64,000 bases of DNA from Anaeramoeba flamelloides (taxonomy: Eukaryota; Metamonada; Anaeramoebidae), in NCBI GenBank assembly GCA_027625915.1, contig JANTQA010000012.1:9880501-9944500 (forward strand), written 5' to 3'. Each line of letters starts with the position of its first letter. Position 1 is the first letter of the stretch. This document shows positions 34,360 through 48,188 of this stretch, piece after piece. The translations under genes were made by a program, and so were the position numbers. Below the pieces are notes generated by a model, which did not search any database, was not told the DNA's origin, and saw only the letters and a program-made list of their open reading frames with translations.

Positions 34360-36555
34360 GAGTGAGTGGCAATTTGTGGTTAGTAACTAATGCTATAAGA
34401 AATTAAAACAAAAAAGTAATCTCTAAAAGCGTTCTTAACATTTATAAATGGTATTAAATGTACACTTCATTTTCCTTTTTTCGTCGTTGAGATATTTAAA
34501 AGAAATACTATTTATTTTCCAATAAATAAAACAAAATTTTCATTCAGTTTTCCTTAAAATTTTTAAGAGAACAAAGTCAAATTTGAAATATTTAATTCCC
34601 AAAATCGGTTATATTTGTTTCCCTTTTAGAATTGCAGACTTTGATGGTTTGTTGTTCTTCTTAATAGCAGTTTTTTTTTGGTAAAGCTCAATAAAAATTT
34701 TGTTCCTATTATTTTTCAATTAACAGCAGTAAGAAATTTGTGATCACTGTTTGGTTTGTTGTTTTTTTATTATCCACACTGAACAAACTAAATCAGCCCT
34801 AATAAAATTAAATATTTCAGAATTAGAAAAATGAATTTCAGTTGTATTTTAATTATTGAACTCAATACATAGATAAAAATAAATGATTAATAAAAATGTG
34901 GAGGCAATTGATTTCTTCTTCAAGCCAATACCATTTAATCTTATTTGGATTTTTAACTGAATAAACGTTTTTACTTTCCTGTTAAATTATACTTATTAGA
35001 ACAGATAATTTTTTTTGTGATTATCTTTAACTTATTTGATAAAATTTAGAAGAGATTTTTTTTTTGTTTTGATATTTTCGCCTTAAAAAATAGTTTTGCT
35101 GATTATATTGAACTCAAAACACCATTCCTTTTCTTTACTTCATTATTCACAATTGTAGATTTTGGAAAAAAGAAAATTTTGTCTTCATAAGTATTAGCTT
35201 TTGACAGATTCTTACAATTTGCTCTATTGAAAATTTTTTTCACAATTAAAAATATAATTCTGTAAAAACTATTAAATTTGATTTGATACCTTATTTTTCA
35301 ACAAAATTAAACATTTCTGATATGTGTGTATCTATTTTTTTTTTCATATTCGTCAACTGGACATAAACACAAAGCTAATCAAAAAAAAAAATAATAAATT
35401 AAAAAATCAATTGTGAATGATAATTCCAGTCAGGTAATTAATGTTATATTGTAGTTTTCAAGTAAATTAAAAAAAATTCAAAACAAATCAAGAATTATGT
35501 AACAATTATCAAGTTTCTAAATCAATTTCAAAAAAGCGAAAATAAACAGCCAAAAAGGATTGAAATTCGATATTTAATCCTTTTATTTGTTCTCAAGAAA
35601 CAAAGTAATTTCCACAATTTTTAGAGAAATCCTTAAGAGTGAATTGTTGAAAAAAACAAACTGTAGGGTTCTTCTGAAATACTATTATAAATACCTCCGA
35701 ATTTTTTCGGAATTGTTTAGAATTTTTTACTTTGAAAAAAGAGATCAAAAAAAAAAAAAAAGAAAAATTCGATTTGTTTGAATCGAAAGAAAAAAGGGTT
35801 TGTAAGATGTACCCGAGAACAACTTTGTTTTTTATTCCCAAACCTCTTTTCTAATTTAGATAATTTATCTAGACAATTTAATTTTTTAGATCTGATTCTT
35901 TTGATGATTGTTTTTACATTCAGTTTTTTATTTGAATTGTTTCAAAAGATACCTAATCTTTTGGTAAATTTACAAATTTCCAAAATTTAATTCCAACAAC
36001 TTTTTTTAAAAATTTGAACTTTTTTCAAAAAAGAAAATTGGAGAAAATATATATAAATTAAGAAATAAAATGAATTTTATTATTTTTGACTTCTTGATCA
36101 GTTTTATAGAAAAAAATATTACAAACCAATTTTGAATTTCAATCTGATAATCTCAAAATAATTCAACTTTTATGCAAATTAAAAAATGAAGAGTGAATTA
36201 AATTAAAAACAAAAGTGAATGAAAAGAATCAAGTTCTACTGGCCCACCAATTTTGAAAGCATTTGATAGAAAAGATAAAAAATTTCAATCGAGACTTTAA
36301 AAAAAAAAACAATTTTGACAAAAAACAAAAAAAAGAGAAAATCCAAAATTTGAACAAGAATATGGATTCGAGTCGAAAATAAATTGATTTGTTAAAACTC
36401 GAAAAAAACTGAACTTCATTTTTTTTATTTTTGAAAATTAACAAAAACTTTTTTCAATTAAATCTTTACTGAAAATATTTTTCAAAAACAAACAAAGCCA
36501 ACTACACATTTCAAATTCTTAAAGGGTCATCAAATATTAAGAAATACTTCAAAAA
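34360..36555. other. Intergenic, 5' side of the MAP3K-like gene
   Basis: No supported gene. The frames at 35587-35781 and 35778-35990 start at non-ATG or weak codons and show no family resemblance. Confidence 0.45.
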
Positions 36556-39500
36556 ATGGGAAACTGTTTCCCAAAATTAAAAACAAAGAAGAAGAATAAA
36601 ACCAAAATTAAAAAAGAAAAGAGACCAAATCAAACAGTCGAAACAAATCTTGAAAAGAACAATCCTAACCAACAAGTGAATAAAAGAAATGAGAGGAAAA
36701 GTTCAAAATCAGATGCTGAAACATCTAATCAAGAGTTTAAAATCAATCTTACACAGACAAAAGAAAGTATTGAAATGAAGGACATTAATGTTCTGAGTGG
36801 AAAGAGTGGGAACGAGGGCTTTGATGAAAATAAGAATGAGGGAAATAAAGATAGCAAGAATGGGAACGAGAAGGGAAACGAGAACGAGAGCGAGAATGAG
36901 ATTGACACAAGAAATTTTTCGAAAAATTCAAGTAGCCAAACCACCTTGCCTCTTTCTGAAGAAGAAAGTTTATCGAGTGAAATAAGCAACGTCAGTGGGA
37001 ACAAACAAATCACAGGTGATAAGAGGACAGCTTTTAATCTCAATGACAACGAAAAAGTAAACAAAAACATTCAGTTTGATTTGGATCCTTTGACAATTAT
37101 GTGCCAATCGATTTCTGATCATCAAATTTTGATGAACTCTTCTCGAAGAAAGAGCGATATTAGATGGAGAAAAGATGCCCTTCTTGGACAGGGATCATAT
37201 GGAAAGGTTTTCCTAGGATTTAATTTGGACTCTGGTGAATTAATAGCTGTGAAACAAATTCCACAATGTGAACATAACCCAAAAGAAGTAAATTCATTTT
37301 ACGGTTTTTTTTTAAAAATTATTTTAGATGCGCTTTTTTGAGTCGTAATATCTCATTTTTATTTTATTTTTGGTTTCCGAAATCATGTTTAATAGATGGA
37401 TCAACTCCAAAAGGAAGTTAAATTAATGTCACAATTAGAACATGAAAACATTGTCAAATATCTTGGCACATCAAAAGATAAAGATTTTGTAAATATTTTT
37501 TTGGAATACATACCTGGTGGTTCTTTGTCTTCTCTACTTTCACGATTTGGCAAATTAGAGGAATCCGTCATTCAGCTGTACACACGTCAAATTTTACAAG
37601 GACTAAAATACCTTCATTATCATAATATTTTGCATGGGGGTAAATATTTTAATTTTTTTTGTTGATCTTTTTAAATTTTTTTATTTTTTTATTTTTTTTT
37701 ACTTTTTTGTCAAATTCTTAAAGAAAATTGATATTTTACTATTGTGAAAGTAAAAGAACCTTCCATTAAAATTGAACACAACAATTGAAAAATTGATTTT
37801 GTTGAAAAAGTGAAAAAATTTAGATTTTTGATTTTGCAATTATTAGAAATTTAAAATTTTACTGAAAAAATTAACTTATATTTTGGATTTGAAATCAATT
37901 AATTGTTTTTTTTTTGATTCGTTTTCTCTCAAAAAATCCTCAAATTTTTGAACTTTTTTTTATTTGCTTTTTTTTTTTTTTGAAACTTTGTAAAATGTCA
38001 TTTTGTATTTTTCTTTGACAAAGTGAATCAAAAATTTCAACTCACTTCAAAACTTTATCGATTTAATTTAGTTTTTTATTATTTTCTAAATTGTAAAGAG
38101 ACAAATTTTGATACTTGAATTTTTTTAAGGAAGGATTATTCGAATTTGACGATAGTGGATATTTACGATTATGTTTAGATCATCTTTGGTGATCTTCTAA
38201 TGAATTTAGGTTCAATAGAAATCAATAACAATTTAAAAAGGAAATGCATTTTTTTTCAAATTTTTTAATTTGGGTAAATCCATTTTCTCAAAACACCAAC
38301 TGAAAATTACACTTTAAATTTCGAAAAAACCAAAATACTTTTGAAATATTGCAAATAAACACCAATTTCTTTTTAAAAACGATTCATCTAGTCCAACACA
38401 AAGATAATATTTGAAAAAGATCTCGATAGCACTTATGTTCCATTATAAAAAAAAAATTCGAATTTTTAATTTACCCTAATTTGTCACAAAAATCAGAAAA
38501 AAAATCCAAGATCAAAAAAGTATTTCACATCAAATTCAAAATTTGATATGACACCAATGTATACTCAATTAATTGGTTTACATTGAATAATAGAAATTTC
38601 AAGGGTATATTAGACGAAAATTCAGATAATAAGTTACATAAATGAATATTGATCTCATTTTTTATGAAAAATTATTAAATAAAAAAAATTGAAGTCATTG
38701 AACAAGATTGTGAACAAATTGATTAGGAACAACGTGATTTTTAGTAAACAAATTCTTCATTAAACATTTGGTAAGATTTCAAAAAAAAAACAATTCTTTA
38801 TTTGCCCGACTTAATTTTTATTATTTGTTGAAAATTAACTTTATATTATTTGCTTCATTATATTTATATCCAGCCTCATCATTAATCGAGAGATGCTCTC
38901 ATTTTTTCAATTCACTTGCCAGTTTAAATGAATCAAAATAATGTGAAAACAATAACTCAAATTATTTTCAATTTTCCCAATAAAAAAATTACAACTAACC
39001 AAACTGCTTAGATCCAGAAAACAAAATATCTTTTGATATTTTTAATCAAATTGAGATCTTATTTTCCTAAATAAAAATATAAATATATTAAACCAAATAT
39101 TAATTTTTCTCATTAACCTTTCTTATAATTATACTCATTGTTAAAAAAAAAAATAAACAAATAATAATAGACATTAAAGGAGCAAATTTATTAGTTGATA
39201 CTGATGGATCAATAAAATTAGCAGATTTTGGAGCAGCAGAAGAAATTACTGGATATAACAAATCCAATGAAACAACAAATTTAAGAGGAACACCCTTCTG
39301 GAGTTTGTATTTCTATTCTTTTTATTATTTCCATCTCTTAGAAAAACTCAAAAAAATTCATTTTAATCTTTAATTCTTTTATTATTTCTTTAAAAAAAAA
39401 ATAGTGGCACCAGAAGTTATTCGAAACAACACCTATCGAAAGTTTGTATTTTTTCTTTTATTTTTTTTTTATTTTAAAAGTTAATTTCTTATTCAAATAA

Positions 39501-41495
39501 AAATTTTTAAATTTATGAATCCAAATCTAAATATCCAATTATTAATTATAAATAATGATTTTCAATCTTGTTATTTTTAAATATTTTAAAAAAAAATTAA
39601 AATTATTAAATAGAGAATCAGATATTTGGAGTTTAGGGTGTACAGTTGTTGAAATGTTAACAGCACAGCGCCCATGGTCGAATTATAACGAGGCTGTTTC
39701 TGTATTATTTCATATTGGTACATGTGAAACGGGCCCTTCGTATCCATCCACGATTTCGGAAGAATGTAAAGATTTTCTTGATCTATGCTTTCAAATTGAT
39801 CCAGACGAACGCCCCTCAACTGGAATTCTTCTAAAGCATCCATTTGTTTTGAATTCACAGGAAATTCGATCTCCAAAGAGATTAGGGAGTCAGTATCAAT
39901 TAAGGAAAAAAAAGATTCAAATTCAAAGGAAAAGAGAAAAGTTAAATCTTCCTGATAAACTTTTTAATAAATTTCAAAATTCAAAATTATCTGATACAGA
40001 ATTAACTTTTTTAAAATCTAGAAAAAATTCAAGAAAACTCATTCAAAAAAATTTTCAAGAAACAAGTAAAAACTTCAATATACCTGAAATACCATTTATA
40101 ACAAGACAAATATCACCCATAAAAGGCAAACAAATAAAGAAGGGAGTCAAAAGAACAATAAAATTAAGCCCAAATTCAACAATAAATTCTCGGACTAATA
40201 AAAAAAAAGTCAACAACAATCATGGAATTTCCAATATGGGTGGTATAAACAACAACCCCAATTTTAAAATGTCCAGATTAAATAGTCAGGATTTTTCCAA
40301 ACATGAATTGAAAGATCAATCGCCAAAATTAAAAAATAGGGAAACAAGAAAATCAACGTTTGAAAAGCATATTAAGAAGCCAAAAAGAAACCGCTCTTAC
40401 TCCTTACAAATCGGAAAATCATCGGAGAAACAATCTAATGATGTGATTTTTAATCAAAATATTATGAGAAGAAAATATATTTATCCAAAATTTAACGAAA
40501 ATATACAAACAATACAACAAAGGAGATTTAATAGCAATATTTATAATAATCATAATAACAAGATTAAAAAAACCAATAACCATTTACACAACAAACCAAG
40601 GCCAAATGGAAAATTTTCGCCAAAAAATGAAAAGCAAGAGCAAAGTAAAAAACAACCAAAATTAAAATATAACACACATCCAAAATCTACCATAAGATTA
40701 AGAAAACCCAAAAAAACAAATTACAATTACAACAATTTACGCAAGCAAAGAAACAATAATTATAAAACCTATTTAATGTATAATAATAAATCCCAAATAT
40801 ATAGAAATAATGGCTATAGTAATAATAAACATATTAACAGATCCAAGGATAGATATAATAATAAAAAAACAAACACCAATGGTAATAATAATAACAACAA
40901 CAACAACAATAACAATATGAAGAATAAAAACAACAAGGAAAAAAATAAAGATTTTAAAAATAAAAATTCTAATTTACAAAATACCATACAAACCTCCCCT
41001 TTAAGAACATTCATTAATAAAGGCGAGGGTAAAAAAAAATTCAATTTTGAAAAAAGTTTTTCAATGGATAACCATCCATTAGAAATAATAAAAAAAAAAA
41101 ATAAAGGGACTAATTTAATTAACAAGCCAACCCCAAACCAAATAAAAAATGAAAGTAATATATCCCTAAGTAGTAAAAAGCTCACAATTCAAAAAAATAA
41201 AAAAAATTCTTTAACGATTCATGAAGATGAGGAAATTGAAAAACTAAATAAAGAAATCGCAGGATTAAGAAAAAGAATGAAAAACCGACTAATACATTCA
41301 AAATCTAAACCAACACCAATATCGAATTACAATAATTATAAATTAACTTGTTCTCTTGAAAATAAGAAATTTTCACTTGACCAATTGATTTCACCACGAT
41401 ATTTTAATACTAATTCCCATGGCTTTTCCCCATTGAAAAATCCTTTAAAGGAGAATAATATGGATAAGTCGAAAAAAATTCAAAAAAAAAAATAA
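36556..41495 (+). CDS. MAP3K-like (STE11/MEKK-type) protein kinase, five exons
   Basis: Exons 36556-37287, 37396-37639, 39171-39302, 39405-39441 and 39614-41495 give 1008 residues in one frame. MGNCF at the N-terminus fits N-myristoylation at Gly2 with a palmitoylatable Cys4. A charged linker follows to about residue 205. The kinase domain starts with GQGSYG (211-216), AVK (Lys233), HGDIKGAN (324-331), DFG (344-346), GTPFWMAPE (365-373) and SDIWSLGCT. The GTPFWMAPEV and IKGAN signatures are those of MEKK/STE11 MAP3Ks, which phosphorylate MAP2Ks. The catalytic loop has HGD rather than HRD: the Gly codon lies next to the exon 2/3 junction, and other donors do not restore Arg. The C-terminal ~530 residues are Lys/Asn-rich with a poly-Asn run (near 40885) and a short coiled-coil-like segment near the end. 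Confidence 0.87.
37640..39170 (+). other. Second intron of the MAP3K-like gene (1.5 kb)
   Basis: Donor GTAAAT, acceptor ATAATAG. It splits the Asp codon of the catalytic loop. AT-rich with no ORF or recognised repeat. Confidence 0.75.
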
Positions 41496-44155
41496 ACACA
41501 ACCAAAAAAAAAAAAAAACTAAAAAAAAAAAAAAAACACTCTTTGATAATTTAATCTTATAAAATTTCAAAAATTGTTTTTTTTTTTTATTTTTTATTTT
41601 TTTGTAAAAATATACACTTTTTTTGTAATATTAATTTTTGTTTGTTTATTTTTATACTAATTTTTATGTAACGGTGGATTGATATATAAATAAATAGATT
41701 ATTAATTTTATTTTATTGAATTTTGAGTCTAATAAAAAAAACTAAACATTTTCCAATATTTTATTTGTTTTGAAAATCTATAAAAAAATAACCCGAAATC
41801 TGTTTCTTGAAATAATTTACAAAGAGGACGAAGATTTCACATCATGATAATGAAAAAATTTTTTCAAAAAAAAATCAAATGTTACTAATTTTACCCTTTT
41901 TAATAACTTTAATTCTAGTAAACACTATTAATTAATAAAAGATCTTCGATCAAAAAATATATTTTCAAGACATTTTGTAATTTAAGTTGGAAAATTCAAT
42001 TTTCCAAGGTTCTATTAATATTTTTTTTCAATTTAAAGGTAAAAAAATTGAAAATAATTTTTTTTTCTAGTTAAGAGGTCATTTTATTATATTGTAAAAG
42101 TATTTTAAATCTTATGAATATCTTTCAAATTGGTTATCAATTATTTGGGTTAATATAGAATTATTTGTTAGTTTAAATTTGGAAAAAATATTTTTATTTT
42201 GATAAATGGTTGAGTTTTTTTTAATTTTTGAAATAATTAGAAAATTTTCAAGAAATATTTGATTTATCCCAAAAAATTAAAAAAAAAAACCATTAGCTTT
42301 TCGATTATTTAAAAAAACTAGAGTAAAATCTTTGATTTTTTTCAATTCTTTTGAATTCTTGAAAATATAGGCACTCAAGAAAACTCCCTTTAGCTTTTCC
42401 AAAATTTAAAAGAATAGAGTAAAATCAATGATTTTACTCCATTCTTACGGATTCTGGAAAAGCTAGATACTTGGCGGTTTTCTTGACTGCACTCTACGGA
42501 ATCTTTCAATATTTACCATTAGTTATATATTTTTTTACCTAAATTGTTTTTTAACATGATAAAAGTGTTTTTAAAACTATTAGTTATTATCTCTTCAAAA
42601 AAAATATCCAAAAGTTGAATTTAAAGAAAATTCATTATCAATTGTGCAACATTTAAAAAGATTTTTACCCCAAATGAAAATTTTTTTCTAGACTAGAGAC
42701 TTTTAAAAATCGTAATACTCTTCACAACAATAAATACAACAAACTCAAGATTGTTAAGAACTGTAATATTGATTATATTTTGAATAAACCCAATAGACAA
42801 GGATGAAATGATAAATTTAGTAATAATTTTATCAAACAATGGATTTTCAATTTGCTTTTAATTCTACAAGTGTTTTGGGATAATTTTTTTGTTATAAAAG
42901 AGATATAAATACCAACTTTCAAAAAAAAATTAAGTTTCACATTTTTAATTTCCATTAAATTATTTTCATCAAAACACTTTTATCCTGTGAATTTTTGTTT
43001 GCCATCCCCTTTCAAAACATTTTAACCAATTAATCGAATCAAAGAAAAGGAACACTTCTTTTTCTTGGAATTTGGATTATTTTATAATTTTACTTCTAAT
43101 GAAAAATAAAAAAATAATTTTATATTATGTTCGAGAAGAAGACAAAACTAAACTTTGTAAAATTAATGTTTTAATTTGATTTCGTGCTGATCTTATTCAT
43201 TGTCAAAAGATAAATTGAAAAATATTGTAAACCCTCAAAATGAACATTTTCGTTTTTAATTGAAAAAAGAATGAATTAAGATACACTCTAAGAACTTGCT
43301 ATGGATTATTTTGTTATATGGTTTAATAATTTTTCTATTTCACTTTGGTTATTTTCAAAAAAGTTAATCCTACGTCAAATCTGACTTCTGATTATATAGT
43401 GCTCTGAAACTTCTTTAATGATTTTGAATGTAAAAATATTCTTCTGGTGCTATTGATCGAAAAGGATTAATTTAACTTCCCAAAAAATACAAAACAAAAA
43501 ACTAGCACATGTAGGAGTCCGTGACTATTTTGGATAAATAGAATTAAATATATTGTGATATATGTTACAAAATAAAAACAAATATTTTTATATTATGTAT
43601 AAGTAATGATTTTTAGAGTTTGCTTTAGTAATGCGTTTTGGATATATAATACGTTAAAATGACTGTACACAGAAGAATCCTAAAGATCATAACAAAAAAA
43701 AAAAAAAAAAATGAAATAATTATCTTTCAATGTGGTTTAGGATATCCATTAATATCATATCCACTTTTTTTTATTTATCAAATAAGCTTTGGAAAGTTAA
43801 TTTACTTTACAAAGTTGAAAAAAAGTGTCTTTCAAGTATATTTTTTTCAATAATTATTTTTTGTTTATGAAGAAAGGATTAACTTTCCAAAGAAGTATAC
43901 ATTAAATACAAAAGAAAATATTAGATAAATGAAGATCATTCAGAATTATACAAATTATAAACTATCTTTCATAATAATTGGCCCATTAAAAATCAAATTT
44001 TAAATAACAATATTTTTAATAATTAAAGTTATCTATTATAATATAAAAATTTAGATTTTAATATTCAATACTATACTCAAGAGATATTTATTTTGTGTCT
44101 AAAAATAAAAGAAAGAAAAATAAAAAAAACTGTTAAAAAAAATTGGGCCATTTAT
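41496..44155. other. Intergenic with CTAACGG-type repeat traces
   Basis: At 42270-42500 are inverted blocks around GAGTAAAATCAATGATTTTA and TTCTGGAAAAGCTAG related to the repeat at 58.1-59.1 kb. No supported gene; the frames at 42773-42955 and 43659-43853 are low-complexity. Confidence 0.5.
42270..42500. repeat. CTAACGG-type dispersed repeat, diverged copy
   Basis: Palindromic blocks GTAAAATCTTTGATTTTTTT, AGAGTAAAATCAATGATTTT, and AGCTTTTCCAAAATTTAAAA recur at 58180-58400. The boundary is unclear. Confidence 0.45.
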
Positions 44156-44331
44156 TTTGAATGAAGCATTACATGAAAAATAGACAATTTAAATAAGTAA
44201 AAAAACCCATTTATCGATTCTCCTTCTATTTGAATAACTAAATCTAATCTCTTTTTCATATTTGAAACCAAATTTTGCATTAATTCATCTGTTACTTCTT
44301 TCAAATTTTTCATTTTCATTTTACCATTTTA
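44156..44331 (-). pseudogene. Degraded C-terminus of a Tc1-like transposase
   Basis: On the minus strand it reads MKMKNLKEVTDELMQNLVSN followed by MKKRLDLVIQIEGESI. This is the layout of the C-terminal end of Tc1/mariner DDE transposases (Leu-Val-x-Ser-Met-x-x-Arg-x-x-x-Val-Ile-x-x-x-Gly). Only this end remains; the frame is closed by a stop just upstream, and the catalytic core is absent. GCCATTTATT-type sequences at 44145 and 44449 flank it in direct orientation, and the 44138 block AAAATTGGGCC resembles the 55-kb element's subterminal repeat. Confidence 0.5.
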
Positions 44332-44614
44332 ACAAAACACTTTTGAAAAAATAAAAAAAGAGAAAAAATGATTTATTTGCAAACTTTTCATTGTGAGAGG
44401 AAAAACTTCAAAACGATATAAAAGCAACACATTATTCAAATGTAAGATGAGCCATTTATTATGAAATTTAGTTTATTTTCTATAATTTGTTTTTTATTAG
44501 AAAAAAGATTGTTATTCACTTAAAAATATGTTGACTCAAGTGGTTTTTTTAAAATTAGAAATCTTGATTTTTGTTTTTGAAAATATTTACTTTGTGAAAA
44601 AATATTTTTTCATA

Positions 44615-45082
44615 CAGTGATCAAAATAATGTTTTCCCAATGACTAAAATCGATGTTTCAAAATATAAAACATCCTATTTTTTTTTCTTCTTGTTACAAG
44701 TTAACATCTAATCAACAGTCTAATATTATACCCAAGTTCAAATCGATTTTGTAAGTAAAATCCTTGATATTTGAAGTAAATTTTAAATTAGGACTGCAAT
44801 TTGTCAAAATTTTTTAGTTTTTTGAAATTTTTTTTTTTTTTGATTAGAAAAATTTTCTGAAAAATTTACTCTATTTTTTCAGATAAATTTTCCAATTTGA
44901 TCCTTCATTTTTAGAATTTACTTTTTGTATTATAGAACTTTCAGAAACCAGTACCATATTTACTTTTGATTTATTGTTAGTTTCTTTGATCGATTTAATG
45001 TATAGATCTTCTTTAACTTAAAAACACACTTTTTGTTTTGAAACATTGATTAATCTTTTTGAGACAATAATTTTGACTCCAG
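44615..45082 (+). mobile_element. Family-A MITE, copy A4
   Basis: 468 bp flanked by TA (44613-44614, 45083-45084). The left end CAGTGATCAAAATAATG is the cleanest copy of the family terminus; the right end is AATAATTTTGACTCCAG. TTCTTCTTGTT marker at 44688. It lies 425 bp upstream of the RPL21 start codon. Confidence 0.85.
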
Positions 45083-45507
45083 TACATAAATTCGAAATAA
45101 ATAGCTTTCAAAATTTAAAAATTGATATGTTTGTGGCTTTATAGTTTAATTATAGTTTTCTCGAGTTGATGGTACATATACCAAAACGCTTGAAAAATAA
45201 GGTAAAAAGTGCCTGGTCAATAAGACAAAACAAAGAGATCTTTCTTTTGCTTTTCTTTTGTTAAAGAATTTTAAAATTTTCTAATATGTGTTTTTAATTG
45301 TCGAGTACAAACCCTTCAAAACTTCAATTTCAATTTTTTTAACTTTCCTTTCACAGTCGTTTGTTGACACCAATTTTCCTCTTAACAGTACCTTGTCCAA
45401 TTTCTCAGAAAATACAAAATAAAGATTACCCTTAAAACTAACAACAATTAAAAATATTTACCTTTTTTCATTTTTTTTTAATTTAGATCAAAGCATTTTA
45501 ATATAAT

Positions 45508-46127
45508 ATGCCAAACTCAAAAGGGTACAGAGCAGGAACACGACACAAATACAGAAGAGGTTTCCGTCAACATGGTATGCCAGGACTTTCAACATACCTT
45601 CGAACTTTCAAATTAGGCGAATATGTTGATATCATTGCTAACAGCGCAATCCAAAAAGGACTTCCATACAAAGTCTTTCATGGTACAACCGGAAGAGTTT
45701 GGGCCGTTACTCCACGTGCAATTGGTGTAGAAGTTTTAAAAACTGTTAAACACAGAAGATTTAGAAAGAAATTATATGTAAGAATCGAACACATAAGAAA
45801 ATCAAAGTGTAGAGACGACTTTTTAAAAAGGGTTCGAAAAAACCAATTACTTGTTCAAAAAGCTAAAAAAGAAAAAAGTAAGCTTTCTTTTCTTTTTTTT
45901 TGTTTTTTATTTTTTTTTCTTTGCTTTTTAAATTTTTTATTAATTTTTTTTTTTTTTTTCTTTTTCTTTTTTAATTCAAATACAAAAAACAAAAAAAAAA
46001 TAATAAAAAAGAAAAACCACAAGTCCCAAAAAGATGGCCAAAACAACCAAGAGAAGGAGAATTTGTCAAATTCAAAAAAGAACAAGTGAAAATGCTTAGA
46101 CCAGTCAAATTTGAACTTGATTTTTAA
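45508..46127 (+). CDS. RPL21: 60S ribosomal protein eL21, two exons
   Basis: Exons 45508-45877 and 46012-46127 join at a phase-1 intron (donor GTAAGC, acceptor AAAAAAG) and give 161 residues, the normal eL21 length. Diagnostic parts are MPNSKGYRAGTRHKYRRGF, the LSTYLRTFKLGEYVDI region, PYKVFHGTTGRVWAV, RIEHIRKSKCRDDFLKRV, and a C-terminal RPVKFELDF. The 134-bp intron is a poly-T/poly-A tract. Reading straight through it gives a false 193-residue frame with a nonsense tail. A tttag acceptor about 20 bp before the ATG suggests an additional 5'-UTR intron. Confidence 0.95.
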
Positions 46128-48188
46128 GATCTTTTCCTATTTCTTCTTTTTAATGATTTTTTTATTTTTTTTTCATGTTTTTTTTTTTTTTTTGATAAGG
46201 ATCCTTTGTCCTAAATATAATTTTTCTTTCATCAAAAGCGATCGTCATCAAAAAATAAAACAGAATTTTATTAATCCTCAAAAATAAAGAAACGATTTAG
46301 TAATCAAATTAGAAATAAAAAATCCAAATCAAAACAATATTCTTTTCCAAGTTTAATTTTTCTTTTCTTTCGACAACAAAAGTTTTACTTAACTCACTTT
46401 GGAACAGCACTTGAAAATAAACAACAAAAACCAATTCAGGACTATTTTAGTTCACTCTAACAAAGAGACAAATCCTCAAAACAATTAAATAATTTATTTT
46501 TTTCAAATCCTCTTCAAGAAACAAATAAAAAAAAAGAAAACATAGACAAAGTGGTATAAGCCAACCCATTGTAAAAACAAAAAAAATCTGTGTCTGATAA
46601 TGATTGTAATGTGAAGTTTCAAATTAAATAATTGGTAACTCACAAATGTAAAACCCAGAACTTTTTAGAAATCACGAAAATAATCGAAATTTCAAGAAAT
46701 CAATAAAAACCCTCGAAAGATGAATCAAAATATTGAAAATAAAACTCTCAGATAAGGTATAAATATAAATAAATTGTCAGTAACCATTCTAATTATAGTC
46801 CGATTTGAACACTCTTATTCTATCAATTTTAACCCTTTTTGTATTTGTTGAAAATTAAAAAAACCATAAAATTCATGAAATTAATAGTAATACTTTCCCA
46901 ATACAATAACCCTATTTGCTTTAATTCTATAAAATTTAATAAGAAAATTTAACGAAAAGTTTTTGCTAAGGCGATTATTTTAAAGTTTATATTTAAGAGA
47001 AAATGTTATTTTTGTTTTGATCTCTCAAGATTTTTTTATTTTTTTTATCAAATTTTTTGAATTTATACCTTCTTGATTGTCAAGGCTACTTGTAAAAATT
47101 GCCTTTGTAAAAAAATTTGATTGTTGTATTTGAAAAAAGTTATATTGTATCCTAAAACGGAATTAAATAAGAAGGTTAATAAAAACAAATGTTCCATTAT
47201 TTTTGTTATTATCAATTCAAAAAAAAATGAAAATTGTCAAAAAATATTATCCAGATGTGAACACATTTCACTTCTTTGCATGGTAAAATTATTTGTTTTC
47301 AAAATCTGTTTAAAGTCACATCGCGAATGTTCCAATGAAAGGTTTTTTTTAACAAAATCTTGATAAGTCTTAAAGTTTTTTATTTACCGACTCTTTAAAA
47401 CGTCTGTGAATTTTGATAAATCTCGATCAACACTAAAATTTTAATTCATATAAAAAGTGATTGGTAAGTTGAAAAGGCCTTTTTTTTGAAAAAAAATCAC
47501 TAACAATTAAAAAATCATTATCCTAATATTCAATTATAAAACCATTCTAAACTTACCTTAAAACAGTCAAATATAGAAATTGGTTTTTCTTACTCCGCTA
47601 AATACATAAGAAAATTTTTTTCTATTAAACGTTATAGCAGAATTTAATAGTTTGATATAGACCTATTATAAAAAATTTCTTCTTTGATAACTGTCTCAAA
47701 AAAGAGTTGGAGTTTATCAAACAAATTTGAAAATTCAAAATAAAAATGATAAAGAAAGAAGGTATAATTTAAGAATTACTTTGGAGTAGTACAATCTTTT
47801 GATTTTTAGGTGATTAGTAATTGAAGATTCATCTAAAACTTAATTTTTTTGTTAAAATGTTGATTATTTAATAGATTTGTATTAAAAAATTCAAAGTTAA
47901 AAATTTTATATTTAGAGAATATTTTTTGTTCGTAATAAAATTTCACAGTTTATGATATGCTAAGATCTTTTATTTAAAGTACATTTTTTGGATTCTTGTA
48001 AAATAATTAGAGTTTAAAAAAACTCAAAATTTTATTCCTTAATTCGAGGTTTTTTTGTGTCTTAAATTAGTTTTAAAGTTTGTGTCTAAAAAATGAAACT
48101 GAATGTATCTTTTTTTGAAAATTTTAATGTTTTTGAACCTTTTTGAAGCCAAGAATTTCTATTTCTTTTTGAGACAAATTTGAATTTA
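46128..48188. other. Intergenic, no supported gene
   Basis: AT-rich spacer. The frame at 47121-47363 begins with TTG and has no family match. Confidence 0.5.

Noticed and set aside
40814-41185. Leu/Phe-rich minus-strand ORF of 123 codons
   Set aside because: It is the reverse reading of the Asn/Lys-rich tail of the MAP3K-like gene.
45878-46089. Read-through C-terminus of eL21 in the unspliced frame
   Set aside because: The tail is poly-Phe/Lys/Asn nonsense; splicing at 45877/46012 restores the conserved eL21 end and length.
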